The notes beneath the pieces are model-generated. The model was given only the letters and a program-made list of their open reading frames with translations, did no database searches and was not told the DNA's origin. From positions 2,790,001-2,854,000 of the forward strand of contig NC_013729.1 in the NCBI RefSeq assembly GCF_000024345.1: a DNA stretch of 64,000 nt, given 5' to 3'. The translations under genes were made by a program, and so were the position numbers. This stretch comes from Kribbella flavida DSM 17836 (GTDB taxonomy: Bacteria > Actinomycetota > Actinomycetes > Propionibacteriales > Kribbellaceae). Below are positions 1-8,167 of the stretch, piece by piece; positions within the stretch are counted from its first letter, which is position 1; each line of letters starts with the position of its first letter.

Positions 1-956
1 GCGGTGGCGGCGGCCTGGTCGCCGTACGCCGAGGCGAGGCGCTGCAGGAACGCGGCGCGGTCCAGCGTGTACTCCTGGGTGCCGACGGTCTCCAGGACCG
101 TGGTCGCCAGGGTGCAGCCGACCTGCGCGGCGGCCTCGTGGTCGAGGCCGGCGGCGCGGCCGGTCAGGTAGCCGGCCCGGAAGGCGTCGCCGCCACCGGT
201 CGGGTCCACCAGGCCGGGCGTCGGCACGGCCGGGATCTTGGCCAGGATGCCGTCGGAGTTCTCGATCACGACGCCGTCGCCGCCGTGCGTGGTGACCCGG
301 ACCCCGACCCGCTGCAGGATCTCGGCGTGGCTCCAGCCGGTCTTCTGCACCATCAGGCCGGACTCGTACTCGTTGCTGAACAGGTACTCCGCGCCGTCGA
401 TCAGCTCGCGGATCTGCTCACCCTCCATCCGGGCCAGCTGCTGCGACGGGTCCGCGGCGATGGCGATGCCGTTCGCCTTGGCGAGCCGGGTGTGCTTGAG
501 CATGCCGTCCGGGTCGTCGGCGCCGACCAGCACCAGGTCGATGCCGCCGGTCTGGGCATGGATCGCGGCCAGGTCGATCTCGCGGGACTCGGCCATCGCA
601 CCGGTGTAGAACGAGGCGATCTGGTTGGCGTCCAGGTCGGTCGTACAGGTGAAGCGGGCGGTGTGCACGTTCTCGCAGACCCGGACGTGGGAGATGTCGA
701 CACCGGCGGCGCTCAGCGCGGCGCCGTACTCGGCGAAGTCGGCCCCGACCGAGCCGATCAGCAGCGACGGCCGGCCGAGCTGGGCCATGCCGTAGCAGAT
801 GTTGGCGCCGACCCCACCACGGTGCACGACCAGCTCGTCCACCAGGAACGACAGCGACACCTTGTGCATCTGCTCCTCGAGGAACTGGTCCTTGAAGCGT
901 CCCGGGAACGTCATCAGGATGTCGGTCGCGATCGATCCGGCGACGGCGATCTGCAT
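1..956 (-). CDS. adoK: Adenosine kinase (PfkB family), C-terminus cut by window edge
   Basis: Ribokinase-fold sugar/nucleoside kinase that should phosphorylate adenosine to AMP in purine salvage. About 318 residues are visible. The N-terminus MQIAVAGSIATD, the HRGGVGANI glycine-rich loop near residue 47, and DPTGGGDAFRAG near the C-terminus, with the catalytic Asp of the PfkB signature, are clear. The whole protein resembles, as I recall it, mycobacterial AdoK (Rv2202c), including HKVSLSFLVD and the ADPSQQLAR segment. The ATG at 956 has an AGGAG about ten bases upstream. The gene is divergent from the O-methyltransferase at 1051. Only the last few residues are probably missing beyond base 1. 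A generic PfkB sugar kinase is the alternative. Confidence 0.9.
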   Translation of the reverse strand, partial: MQIAVAGSIATDILMTFPGRFKDQFLEEQMHKVSLSFLVDELVVHRGGVGANICYGMAQLGRPSLLIGSVGADFAEYGAALSAAGVDISHVRVCENVHTARFTCTTDLDANQIASFYTGAMAESREIDLAAIHAQTGGIDLVLVGADDPDGMLKHTRLAKANGIAIAADPSQQLARMEGEQIRELIDGAEYLFSNEYESGLMVQKTGWSHAEILQRVGVRVTTHGGDGVVIENSDGILAKIPAVPTPGLVDPTGGGDAFRAGYLTGRAAGLDHEAAAQVGCTLATTVLETVGTQEYTLDRAAFLQRLASAYGDQAAAT

Positions 957-1050
957 GCTGGCTTCTCCTACGAGGGGTGGGGTGTCGAGCGGTAAGGCAA
1001 CCCGTAGAGACTACAGGCGACCGATTCACGACGAAGAGGACGGCGATCAG

Positions 1051-1692
1051 ATGGGCAACCAGGTCCAGGTGACCGACCAGCTGCACGACTACATGGTGGC
1101 GCACGGCATGCCGCTGGACGAGATCGCGACCGAGCTCGTCGAGCGGACCCAGCAACTCGGCGGTGTCGCCCGGATGCTCACCACCGCCGACCAGGCCGCA
1201 CTGCTGACCACGCTGACCCGGCTGATCTCGGCCCGGCGCGCGGTCGAGATCGGCACCTTCACCGGGTTCTCCGCGCTCGCGATCGCCCGGGGCCTGCCCG
1301 CCGACGGACAGCTGATCTGCCTGGACGTCAGCGACGAGTGGACCTCGATCGGCCGCCCGTACTGGCAGCGGGCCGGGGTCGCGGACCGGATCGAGCTGCG
1401 GATCGGCGACGCGCACCAGTCGGCGGCCGAGCTGGACGGCGAGTTCGACCTGGCGTTCGTGGACGCCGACAAGCCCGGCTACATCGACTACTTCGAGCGC
1501 CTGCTGCCGCGGATCCGGCCGAACGGGCTGCTGCTGTTCGACAACACGCTGGCCGGCGGCCGGGTGGTCGGGCTGCACGACGAGGACCCGGTCGACCGCA
1601 AGGAGTTCAACGCCCACATCGCCCGGGACGACCGCGTCGACGTGGTGATGCTCGGCATCGGCGACGGGCTGACGCTGGTCCGCAAGCGATGA
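1051..1692 (+). CDS. SAM-dependent O-methyltransferase (Methyltransf_3 family)
   Basis: Class I methyltransferase of the caffeoyl-CoA O-methyltransferase type, 213 residues, cytosolic. The SAM-binding motif AVEIGTFTGFSALAIA lies around residues 64-79 and FVDADKPGYIDYF near residue 140 carries the metal-binding Asp of the family. LLLFDNTLAGGRV follows and then the usual C-terminal strand. The true substrate cannot be told; bacterial members methylate small catechols and various secondary metabolites. The ATG at 1051 follows AGAGGA with about ten bases of spacing; longer upstream frames run antisense to adoK and are not credible. Its TGA overlaps the ATG of the next ABC gene, so the two are translationally coupled. 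Confidence 0.9.
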   Translation: MGNQVQVTDQLHDYMVAHGMPLDEIATELVERTQQLGGVARMLTTADQAALLTTLTRLISARRAVEIGTFTGFSALAIARGLPADGQLICLDVSDEWTSIGRPYWQRAGVADRIELRIGDAHQSAAELDGEFDLAFVDADKPGYIDYFERLLPRIRPNGLLLFDNTLAGGRVVGLHDEDPVDRKEFNAHIARDDRVDVVMLGIGDGLTLVRKR

Positions 1693-2354
1693 CCCAGGCC
1701 GGACCCGGGCCCGAGCCCGCGCCCGAGCCGCGGTTGACCGTCACCGGCCTGCGGCACCGGTACGCCGACCGCCCGGTGATCGAGGACCTCACCTTCACGG
1801 TCCCGGCCGGCCGGGCGGTTGCCCTGGTCGGCCCGAACGGCGCCGGCAAGACCACCGTGCTGCGCTGCATCGTCGGATCGGCCGAGCCGGCGGCCGGCCG
1901 GATCCTGCTCGACGGCGTCCCGATCGACGAACGCGCCGAGCTGGTCCGTCGGGACGTCGCGGCGCTGCTCGACGACCTGGACTTCTTCCCGGACCTGACG
2001 GCCGCCGAGCACCTCGACCTGCTCGCCCGGGCGCACGGCAACGCGACGCCGGAGGACCTGGTCGACACGCTGCTGGACGACGTCGGCCTGCTCGCGGCCG
2101 CCGACCAGCTGCCGGGATCGTTGTCGTCGGGCCAACGCCGGCGGCTCGCGCTGGCGACCGCGCTGGTCCGGCCGCGCACGCTGCTCGTGCTGGACGAGCC
2201 GGAGCAGCGGCTGGACACCTCCGGCGTCGCCTGGCTGGCCGAGCGGTTGCAGGAGGAGAAGGAAGCGGGCACCTCGGTGGTGTTCGCGAGTCACGACCCG
2301 GCCCTGGTGGAGGCGGTCGCGGACGACACCGTCGAGCTCACCCCGCTGCCGTGA
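1689..2354 (+). CDS. ABC transporter ATP-binding protein
   Basis: Cytosolic ATPase subunit of 221 residues. Walker A (GPNGAGKTT) is near residue 46, the signature reads LSSGQRRRLALA, and Walker B is LLVLDEPEQ. SHDP near the C-terminus supplies the H-loop. The Q-loop region is less typical (RRDVAALLDDLDFFPDLT). The start overlaps the methyltransferase stop (ATGA) and its own stop overlaps the GTG of the membrane protein downstream, so the ATPase and the membrane protein are very likely one exporter. The substrate is unknown. Confidence 0.9.
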   Translation: MTQAGPGPEPAPEPRLTVTGLRHRYADRPVIEDLTFTVPAGRAVALVGPNGAGKTTVLRCIVGSAEPAAGRILLDGVPIDERAELVRRDVAALLDDLDFFPDLTAAEHLDLLARAHGNATPEDLVDTLLDDVGLLAAADQLPGSLSSGQRRRLALATALVRPRTLLVLDEPEQRLDTSGVAWLAERLQEEKEAGTSVVFASHDPALVEAVADDTVELTPLP

Positions 2355-3907
2355 GCGCCGAGGGACCGGTGGTCTTCGACCCGGCCGACTTCGGAGCGAT
2401 CCCGCGAGCGAAGGAGTTGCGCCGCTGGATGCGCAAGGTCCGGCGCGGCAAGGCGGACCGGACGTTCTCGCAGCAGTTCGAGGACGTGTACCTGATCGTC
2501 TTCGCCCTCGCCATGCTCGCGGCGAGCGGCGGCAACGTCGTACTGCACCTCAACGACAAGTCGGCCGCCTGTACGTCGGCGTCCTGCGGCTGGCTGCTCG
2601 ACACGGTGCCGTGGATCCTGATCCCGCTGCTGGTGTCCGGCATGCTGCGCATCCTGCTCAGCGTCGGGCCGGTCTCGGCGTCCCGCGCGACCGGGTTCTG
2701 GCTGCTGGCCACTCCCGTGGATCGCGGCGCGCTGCTGCGCCCGACGTACCGGCTGGTGATCGTCGCGGCGGCGATCGTCGGCGCACTGAGCGCTGTGCTC
2801 GGGTTCGCTCTGTTCGGCGCGGCGTGGTCGACGGTGGGCGAGGCCGCACTGCTCACGCTGCTGCTGTTGATCTGTACGGCGTGCGCCACGGTGTGGGCCC
2901 AGCAGGCTGCGCCGCGCACCCGCTGGGCGCTGCGCATCGCCGACCTGCTGCTGGTGGTCGCCGCCATCCCGGCGCTGATCCTCGCCTCCCGAGCCGGTGC
3001 GGGCGTTTCCTCGAGCGAACTGGTCGGCACAGAGACCCTGATCATGTACACCAACGGCGATCAAGCCGGTGGACCGACTGGCGACCAGCTGCGCCTGCTG
3101 GTGACGGCTGCGCTCGTCGTGCTGATTGCCGGCGTGCTGGTGTCCTTCACCGCGCGCTCACTGGATCGGCTGCCGCGGCAAAGCGTGGTGGCGGGCGGTG
3201 AGTTGCTGGCCGGCATGGCCGGGGCGGCGATCACGATGGATATCAGTCTGCTCGCCGATGTGGTTGCCGGACGCCACTGGCGGATGGTCGGGCGGCTCAG
3301 GTCGCGGCGCGGGCGCGGTGCGCGGGTGCAGGCGTTGATCCACCGGGAGTTCCTCCGCGTCCTGCGGTGGCCACGCCGGCTCGTCGTCGGCTTCGGCCTG
3401 CTGGTCGTCCCGTACGCCGTTGCCGGCACAGGGTACGACGTACTGGTCCCGATCGCGGCCGGGATCGCCGGTTTCATCGCCACCCGGCCGTTGATGGACG
3501 GCCTGCGCTCGGTCTGCCGCTCGACCGGCCTGGTCCGTGCCCTGGGCATGGAACTGCGCGAGCTCCGGGTCGCGATGGGCGTCGTGCCTGCGGGGTTCGT
3601 GCTGCTGTGGAGCGCGGTCGCGTTTCCCGCGCTGGGCGACCTGCCCACGACCTTCGCGGTCGGTGCGGGGGTCCTGACCGGAGTCGTCCGTCAGGCGTCC
3701 GCGCCACCACCGTCGTACAGCGGGCCACTGATCGCCTCCCCGATGGGCGCCATCCCGCCCGGCATCTTCTCCCAGCCGCTGCGCGGCTTCGACCTGCTGC
3801 TGATCTGCCTGTTCCCGGTCCTGCTCGGCCTGGATCCACTCTGGCGCTACGCCATTCCCGGCTGCGTACTCGCCATCCTCTTCTCCCTCAAGCCCCGGAC
3901 CACCTGA
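2351..3907 (+). CDS. Large ABC exporter membrane subunit (DUF6297-like)
   Basis: Integral membrane protein of 518 residues, with roughly ten to twelve hydrophobic segments. A charged cytosolic N-terminus (ELRRWMRKVRRGKADR) precedes the first helix at about residue 55. It is coupled to the ABC ATPase by a GTGA overlap at 2351-2354, which identifies it as the permease partner. I recall similar proteins in Kribbella and Nocardioides annotated as DUF6297; no catalytic motif is expected. A Gly/Ala-rich soluble segment with QALIHREFLRVLRWPRR sits mid-protein. The substrate is unknown. Confidence 0.83.
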   Translation: MSAEGPVVFDPADFGAIPRAKELRRWMRKVRRGKADRTFSQQFEDVYLIVFALAMLAASGGNVVLHLNDKSAACTSASCGWLLDTVPWILIPLLVSGMLRILLSVGPVSASRATGFWLLATPVDRGALLRPTYRLVIVAAAIVGALSAVLGFALFGAAWSTVGEAALLTLLLLICTACATVWAQQAAPRTRWALRIADLLLVVAAIPALILASRAGAGVSSSELVGTETLIMYTNGDQAGGPTGDQLRLLVTAALVVLIAGVLVSFTARSLDRLPRQSVVAGGELLAGMAGAAITMDISLLADVVAGRHWRMVGRLRSRRGRGARVQALIHREFLRVLRWPRRLVVGFGLLVVPYAVAGTGYDVLVPIAAGIAGFIATRPLMDGLRSVCRSTGLVRALGMELRELRVAMGVVPAGFVLLWSAVAFPALGDLPTTFAVGAGVLTGVVRQASAPPPSYSGPLIASPMGAIPPGIFSQPLRGFDLLLICLFPVLLGLDPLWRYAIPGCVLAILFSLKPRTT

Positions 3908-3936
3908 CCGCCGAACCGCCGCTGGTGCAACTGTGC

Positions 3937-3952
3937 GTACCGAGGTACCTTG
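3937..3952 (+). promoter_or_regulatory. Putative PadR operator overlapping a leaderless promoter
   Basis: GTACC-GA-GGTAC (3937-3948) is a perfect 5+5 inverted repeat. It overlaps a -10-like TACCTT (3946-3951) that ends seven bases before the padR ATG at 3959. No Shine-Dalgarno is present, so the transcript is probably leaderless. The position suggests autoregulation by PadR (inference). Confidence 0.45.
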
Positions 3953-3958
3953 TCTCGC

Positions 3959-4300
3959 ATGGTAGCCGAGAAGGCCTTCAGCCAGCTCCGGCGCGGCACG
4001 CTCGAGTACTGCGTCCTGGCGCTGCTGCAGGACGACGAGCGCTACGGCTTCGAGCTGGTGAAGGCGCTCGGGCGCGTCGACGGACTGGTGACGACCGAGG
4101 GCACGCTCTACCCGTTGCTGGCTCGCCTGCGGCGTGAGGGGCTGGTCGACACCGTGTGGCGGGAGTCCGAGGCCGGCCCGCCTCGCCGGTACTACCGCTC
4201 CACGGCCGCGGGCACCGCCGCTCTGGCCGCCTTCATCGTCGACTGGGAGCGGTTCCGGACCTCGGTCGACTCCGTTCTGGGGCTTGGGAGGGATCGATGA
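3959..4300 (+). CDS. PadR family transcriptional regulator
   Basis: Winged-helix DNA-binding protein of 113 residues. The PadR core is complete: RRGTLEYCVLALLQDDERYGFELVKAL, then EGTLYPLLARLRREGLV and the wing RRYYRSTAAG. The ATG at 3959 is chosen over a TTG at 3950 because the latter lies inside the proposed -10 element. The stop overlaps the ATG of the HAAS protein, the usual PadR-HAAS operon. Members typically repress their own operon and neighbouring exporter genes; the upstream ABC pair is a plausible target (inference). Confidence 0.93.
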   Translation: MVAEKAFSQLRRGTLEYCVLALLQDDERYGFELVKALGRVDGLVTTEGTLYPLLARLRREGLVDTVWRESEAGPPRRYYRSTAAGTAALAAFIVDWERFRTSVDSVLGLGRDR

Positions 4301-4908
4301 CCGTGCAGCACGAGGCCGACCAGCTGGTCGACGCGTACCTGACGTACCTGACGAAGGCGGCCGAACCGTTGCCGGAGGAACGGCGGACCGACCTGGTCGC
4401 CGAGGTGACCGCGCACATCGCCGAGGAGCGGGCGGCGGGGGTGGAGTCGCCGGCCGAGATCAGAGCGATGCTGGCCCGGCTTGGCGACCCGGACGAGATC
4501 GTCGCGGCTGCTACCGACGGCCTGGTGCTGGTGAAGCGCCAACCGCGGTACCGCAGCCGGGACGTGGCGACCCTGCTGCTGCTTCCGTTCGGCGGCTTCC
4601 TCTACCTGGCCGGTTGGGTCGTTGGTGTGGCGTTGCTGTGGACCTCGGACCGCTGGACCCGCGAGGAGAAGCTGCTGGGCACGCTCGTGGTGCCGTTCGG
4701 CTACCTGCCGGTGCTCATGCTGGGCAGCCTGTCCACGGCCGCGTGCCGAACCGACGTGAACGGCGTGATCCTGGGGTGCGGCGGCTACACCTACCCGGAG
4801 TGGTTCCAGGCGCCGATCGTGATCGTGCTGTCCGCGGCGCAGCTGGTCATGCTGTTCATCCTGGTCAAGAACGCGCGCCCGGGTCGGTCAGCTGGGCCTC
4901 GCGGATGA
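4297..4908 (+). CDS. HAAS-domain membrane protein, PadR partner
   Basis: Protein of 203 residues. The N-terminal helical domain (about residues 5-75: VDAYLTYLTKAAEPLPEERR, IAEERAAG, ARLGDPDEIVAAA) is the HAAS/DUF1700-like module that accompanies PadR regulators. Three or four transmembrane helices follow (LLLLPFGGFLYLAGWVVGVA, LVVPFGYLPVLML, APIVIVLSAAQLVMLFILV). It is coupled to padR by an ATGA overlap. The last 44 bases overlap the 3' end of the convergent MazG-like gene. A role in signalling to PadR at the membrane is inferred from the pairing only. Confidence 0.85.
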   Translation: MTVQHEADQLVDAYLTYLTKAAEPLPEERRTDLVAEVTAHIAEERAAGVESPAEIRAMLARLGDPDEIVAAATDGLVLVKRQPRYRSRDVATLLLLPFGGFLYLAGWVVGVALLWTSDRWTREEKLLGTLVVPFGYLPVLMLGSLSTAACRTDVNGVILGCGGYTYPEWFQAPIVIVLSAAQLVMLFILVKNARPGRSAGPRG

Positions 4909-5209
4909 GCCACTTGCGCTCGACGGCGGCCGGTACGTCGACGCCGTGGTGGCGGGCGAGCAGCAGCAGCTGGCACAGCACGTCGGCGAACTCGAGCTCG
5001 AAGCCGTCGCGCAGCTCGTGCTCCGTGCGGTTCTTGGGCCGGGCGCGGCCGGTGACCTGGAGGTAGGCCTGCGTCAGCTCGCCCACCTCCTCCTGCAGCT
5101 TGAGCAGGAACCAGTCACCGTCGCGCTCGATCCCCAGAGACTCGCCGTACTTCACCGAGATCTTCTCGGCCCGCTCGGTCAGCTCCGTGATGTCCACGCA
5201 GCCAGCCAA
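4865..5209 (-). CDS. MazG-like nucleotide pyrophosphohydrolase
   Basis: Small all-alpha NTP pyrophosphatase-type protein, about 110 residues. It has the metal-binding pattern EEVGELTQAYL near residue 40 and ELEFADVLCQLLLLA near residue 71, giving the E-x-x-E plus E-x-x-x-D arrangement of the MazG fold. It should hydrolyse non-canonical or excess nucleoside triphosphates to monophosphate and pyrophosphate. The start is uncertain: TTG at 5209 or GTG at 5197 (MDITELTERAEKIS); the GTG fits the domain start better. It is convergent with, and overlaps, the HAAS gene. Confidence 0.78.
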   Translation of the reverse strand: MAGCVDITELTERAEKISVKYGESLGIERDGDWFLLKLQEEVGELTQAYLQVTGRARPKNRTEHELRDGFELEFADVLCQLLLLARHHGVDVPAAVERKWLIREAQLTDPGARS

Positions 5210-5229
5210 TCAGACCGGTCGGACAGTGC

Positions 5230-6492
5230 TCACCACTCGGTGTTGGAGATGTCGTGGCCGAGTATCACCTGGTCGAAGGTGTTGCCGTCGTTGTCGTCGG
5301 TGTAGGCGACGGCGACCTCGGACCACGGCGACACCGCGACCGCGAGCTGTTCCTGCCGGCCGGCGGTGAGCTGGCTGAGGCGCTGGGCGGACAGCCGGCC
5401 GGTGCTGCTGCCGTCCGGGCCGAAGCCGCGGACCCAGACGTCGAGGTCGGTCGCCTGCACGGTCCAGCCGACGACGGTGCCGGCCTGGTCGTCGATGCCC
5501 ACCGACGGCAGTTTCGCCCCGGTGCCGACCTGTACGTCGGCGAACCGGGGACCGCCCGTCGCGGTGAAGGTGCGGGTCCAGGTGCCCGCCGTACCGGTGT
5601 GGTCGGACTGCCACGCGATCGCGAAGTCGCCGTTGAAGTTGGCGGCCACCGACGCCGTCGTCTGCTGCCCCCCGGTCTCGGCGTTCGCCGTCCGGCGGGA
5701 CAGGGTGGCCGCGCCGTTGGTCCGGCCCAGCCGGATCAGGCCGACGTTGTAGACGCCGTTGGCGTCCCCGTCCTCGTCCCACACGACCACCGCGTCCCCA
5801 AAGGCCGACACCGCGACGTCCGGGTTGTGGTGCTGACCGGTGGTCTGGGACGCCGTCACCTCCCACGCGCGGGTGGTCGGACCGGTGTACCCGGCCGCCT
5901 TGATCGTCGGCTGTGCGCCGGTCTGCAGGTCCTCCCAGACGACGCTGAAGGCCACCGCTGCACCGGACGGAGCGCCGTCCGGGTCGACGGCGACGCGCGG
6001 TTCGGTCTGCTGGCCGGTGGAACTGCTGTTGGCGGTGCCCGAGGCGGTGACCGTGCCGGCGGTGTTCACCACCCGGTACGGGATGTTGTAGTAGCCGTTG
6101 CCGTCGGGGTCGTCGGCCCACACCACGACGGCGTTGCCCTTGTCGTCCAGACCGACGTCCGGCTGCAGATGACGCCAGGTGGTGACGCCGCTGCCGCCGG
6201 CCGCCGACAGCTTCGTCTCGTACACGGCCGCGCCGTGGCGGAACAGCCGCAGGTAGATCTCACTGTGCGCGTTGTCGTCGGCCCCGGTGGCGTCCCGGTC
6301 GTCCTCCCAGACGACGGCGACGTAGCCGGTGCGGTTGGTCGCGATCGCCGGAGCGTCCTGGTCGCCGGTGGAAGCGCTGTTGGCGGTCTGCCAGGTCGGC
6401 GTCGCCAGGGCAGCGCCGGCAGTCGTCGCGGTGGTCGCGGTGAAGGCGATCGACGAGGCGGCGGCGAGGGTGATGGCGAGGAGCTTCTTCAT
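5230..6492 (-). CDS. Secreted seven-repeat protein, probable beta-propeller
   Basis: Exported protein of 420 residues with a Sec signal peptide (MKKLLAITLAAASSIAFTA, cleavage near residue 28). Seven imperfect repeats of about 50-55 residues each carry a pattern like P-x-V-A-V-x-x-x-G-x-A-V-V-V-W-x-D-x-D; examples are AIATNRTGYVAVVWEDDRD, DVAVSAFGDAVVVWDEDGD and LAVAVSPWSEVAVAYTDD. Seven repeats of alternating strands suggest a seven-bladed propeller. Asp-rich loops after the VVW strand could bind Ca2+ (inference). It lies 11 bases downstream of phoD on the same strand, so the two are probably co-transcribed. No enzymatic motif is seen. Confidence 0.85.
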   Translation of the reverse strand: MKKLLAITLAAASSIAFTATTATTAGAALATPTWQTANSASTGDQDAPAIATNRTGYVAVVWEDDRDATGADDNAHSEIYLRLFRHGAAVYETKLSAAGGSGVTTWRHLQPDVGLDDKGNAVVVWADDPDGNGYYNIPYRVVNTAGTVTASGTANSSSTGQQTEPRVAVDPDGAPSGAAVAFSVVWEDLQTGAQPTIKAAGYTGPTTRAWEVTASQTTGQHHNPDVAVSAFGDAVVVWDEDGDANGVYNVGLIRLGRTNGAATLSRRTANAETGGQQTTASVAANFNGDFAIAWQSDHTGTAGTWTRTFTATGGPRFADVQVGTGAKLPSVGIDDQAGTVVGWTVQATDLDVWVRGFGPDGSSTGRLSAQRLSQLTAGRQEQLAVAVSPWSEVAVAYTDDNDGNTFDQVILGHDISNTEW

Positions 6493-6503
6493 GGCTGATC
6501 CCC

Positions 6504-8042
6504 TCAGACCGTCTGCAGGCCGGGCCGGCCCTCTTGGACGACGAACGACTTGACCGTGGACGCCGCGGCGCCGTGCTCCGTCACCTTGGCCACCGCGCGG
6601 AAGTCCGCGCGCAGCTGGGTCGGGCTGAGCGTCGTCCGGATGTAGCCACGCCGGTTGTTGTAGAACTTCAGCCACGGGTTCGTGCCGACGTCGGGAATGG
6701 TGGTGGCTCCGTCCCCGTCGCCACCCGAGCTCACCGAACTGGTGACCAGCTCCGAGCCGATCACCGCCGAGGACGGGTTGTTGTAGTCGGCAACGAGATT
6801 GCTGGCCCAGGCGCGGTGCACGTCACCGGTGAGCACCACCGGGTTCCGCACGCCGCGGTTGACCCAGCCCTGCTGGATCCGGGCCCGCGAGGCCCGGTAG
6901 CCGTCCCAGGCGTCCATGCTCGCACCGGACGCGTTGAACCGGCGGGCGAAGAACACCTGCTGGCCGATGATGTCCCAGGTTCCGGTGCGCTGCGCGAGGT
7001 TGTTGAGCAGCCAGGTCTCCTGCGCGTTGCCGGGTAGGCTGCGAGTGGCCAGGTCGGCGTCCGAGCACGTCTTCCAGCCGTCGCCGCAGGCCTGGTCGTT
7101 GCGGTACTGCCGGGTGTCGAGCATGTGGAAGCTGGCGAGATTGCCCCACTGCAACCGGCGGTACAGCGGGATGCTCGCGCCGCTGGGAGCCTGCGCCGGA
7201 CGCAGCGGCATGTTCTCGTAGTACGCCTTGTACGCCGCGCTCTGCCGCGCCGTCCACTGGGCGGCGGTCAGCGTCGGCGTGCTGTCGGCCCGGATGTTGC
7301 CGGCCCGGTTGTTCTCCACCTCGTGGTCGTCCGGGACGACGATCCACGGCGCGGCCGCGTGCGCCGCCTGCAGGTCCGGGTCCGACTTGTACTGCGCGTA
7401 CCGGCGCCGGTAGTCGGCCAGCGACACGATCTCGGTCGACCCGGCGTGCGCCCGGGGCCGGCCGGAGGCCGTGCCGTACTCGTAGATGTAGTCGCCGAGG
7501 TGCAGGATGACGCCCGGGTTGTCCTCGGCCATCCGGCGGTAGACGGTGAAGTACCCCTCCTCGTAGTGCGAGCACGAGGTGAACGCCATCACCAGGTCAC
7601 GTCCGGCGGTGCCGGCCGCGGGAGCCGTCCGGGTGCGGCCGACGGGGGAGAGGTGGCCCTGGGCGCGGAACCGGTAGTAGTAGTCCGCGTCGGCCGCGAG
7701 ACCGCCGGCGACCACGTGCACCGAGTGCGCCGCGGCGTACGTGGCGGTGACCGAGCCGGACGCGACCACGGTGGCGAACCGGTCGTCGGTGGAGACCTGC
7801 CAGTCGACGGTGACGTTGGTGTTGGCCATGCCACCTTGGCCGTCGGCGTTCAGCGGCGAGGGGGCGAGCCTGGTCCAGAGCACGACGCTGCTGGCATCGG
7901 GTTCACCGGAGGCGACCCCCAGCTGGAACGGGTAGGGCACGGCGGCGGTGGCGGAGATGATGCTGGAGTGGGCGGGGACAGCGGCGGCACCGGCCGCTGC
8001 GAGTCCGCCGAGCACCAGGGTGCGTCGGCTGATCGGGGTCAT
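6504..8042 (-). CDS. phoD: Alkaline phosphatase D, Tat-secreted
   Basis: Exported metallophosphoesterase of 512 residues releasing phosphate from phosphomono- or diesters. The Tat signal SRRTLVLGGLAAAGAAA is at the N-terminus. The N-terminal Ig-like PhoD_N domain (LGVASGEPDASSVVLWTRLAP) is followed by the catalytic domain with FTSCSHYEEGYFT, HLGDYIYEYG, VPDDHEVENN and LTGDVHRAW, which carry the metal ligands. The ATG at 8042 is preferred to a GTG at 8051 because AAGG lies about nine bases upstream of the ATG and directly abuts the GTG. The seven-repeat secreted protein follows in the same transcript. I see no convincing PHO box upstream. Confidence 0.95.
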   Translation of the reverse strand: MTPISRRTLVLGGLAAAGAAAVPAHSSIISATAAVPYPFQLGVASGEPDASSVVLWTRLAPSPLNADGQGGMANTNVTVDWQVSTDDRFATVVASGSVTATYAAAHSVHVVAGGLAADADYYYRFRAQGHLSPVGRTRTAPAAGTAGRDLVMAFTSCSHYEEGYFTVYRRMAEDNPGVILHLGDYIYEYGTASGRPRAHAGSTEIVSLADYRRRYAQYKSDPDLQAAHAAAPWIVVPDDHEVENNRAGNIRADSTPTLTAAQWTARQSAAYKAYYENMPLRPAQAPSGASIPLYRRLQWGNLASFHMLDTRQYRNDQACGDGWKTCSDADLATRSLPGNAQETWLLNNLAQRTGTWDIIGQQVFFARRFNASGASMDAWDGYRASRARIQQGWVNRGVRNPVVLTGDVHRAWASNLVADYNNPSSAVIGSELVTSSVSSGGDGDGATTIPDVGTNPWLKFYNNRRGYIRTTLSPTQLRADFRAVAKVTEHGAAASTVKSFVVQEGRPGLQTV

Positions 8043-8125
8043 GGGTCTCACCTTCGTGAACGGGGCGGAAGTTCGTTCCCATGGTGGCCCTATTTCTGTA
8101 ACTTATCTACTACGCCGAGTGAACT

Positions 8126-8153
8126 GCCGGCAAGGGTGGAGTGCCTTGCCGGC
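8126..8153 (-). terminator. Hairpin terminator of the amidase gene
   Basis: A 10-bp perfect stem, GCCGGCAAGG (8126-8135) with CCTTGCCGGC (8144-8153), and an 8-base loop. It starts 15 bases past the amidase stop. No T-run follows. Confidence 0.68.
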
Positions 8154-8167
8154 TTGGGGTCGGGACC

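Noticed and set aside
2291..3064. Minus-strand 257-codon frame and similar Arg/Gln-rich frames
   Set aside because: Typical antisense shadows of GC-rich genes.
8043..8125. PHO box upstream of phoD
   Set aside because: Only one GTTCACG-like unit is visible, not the tandem direct repeats of an actinobacterial PHO box.
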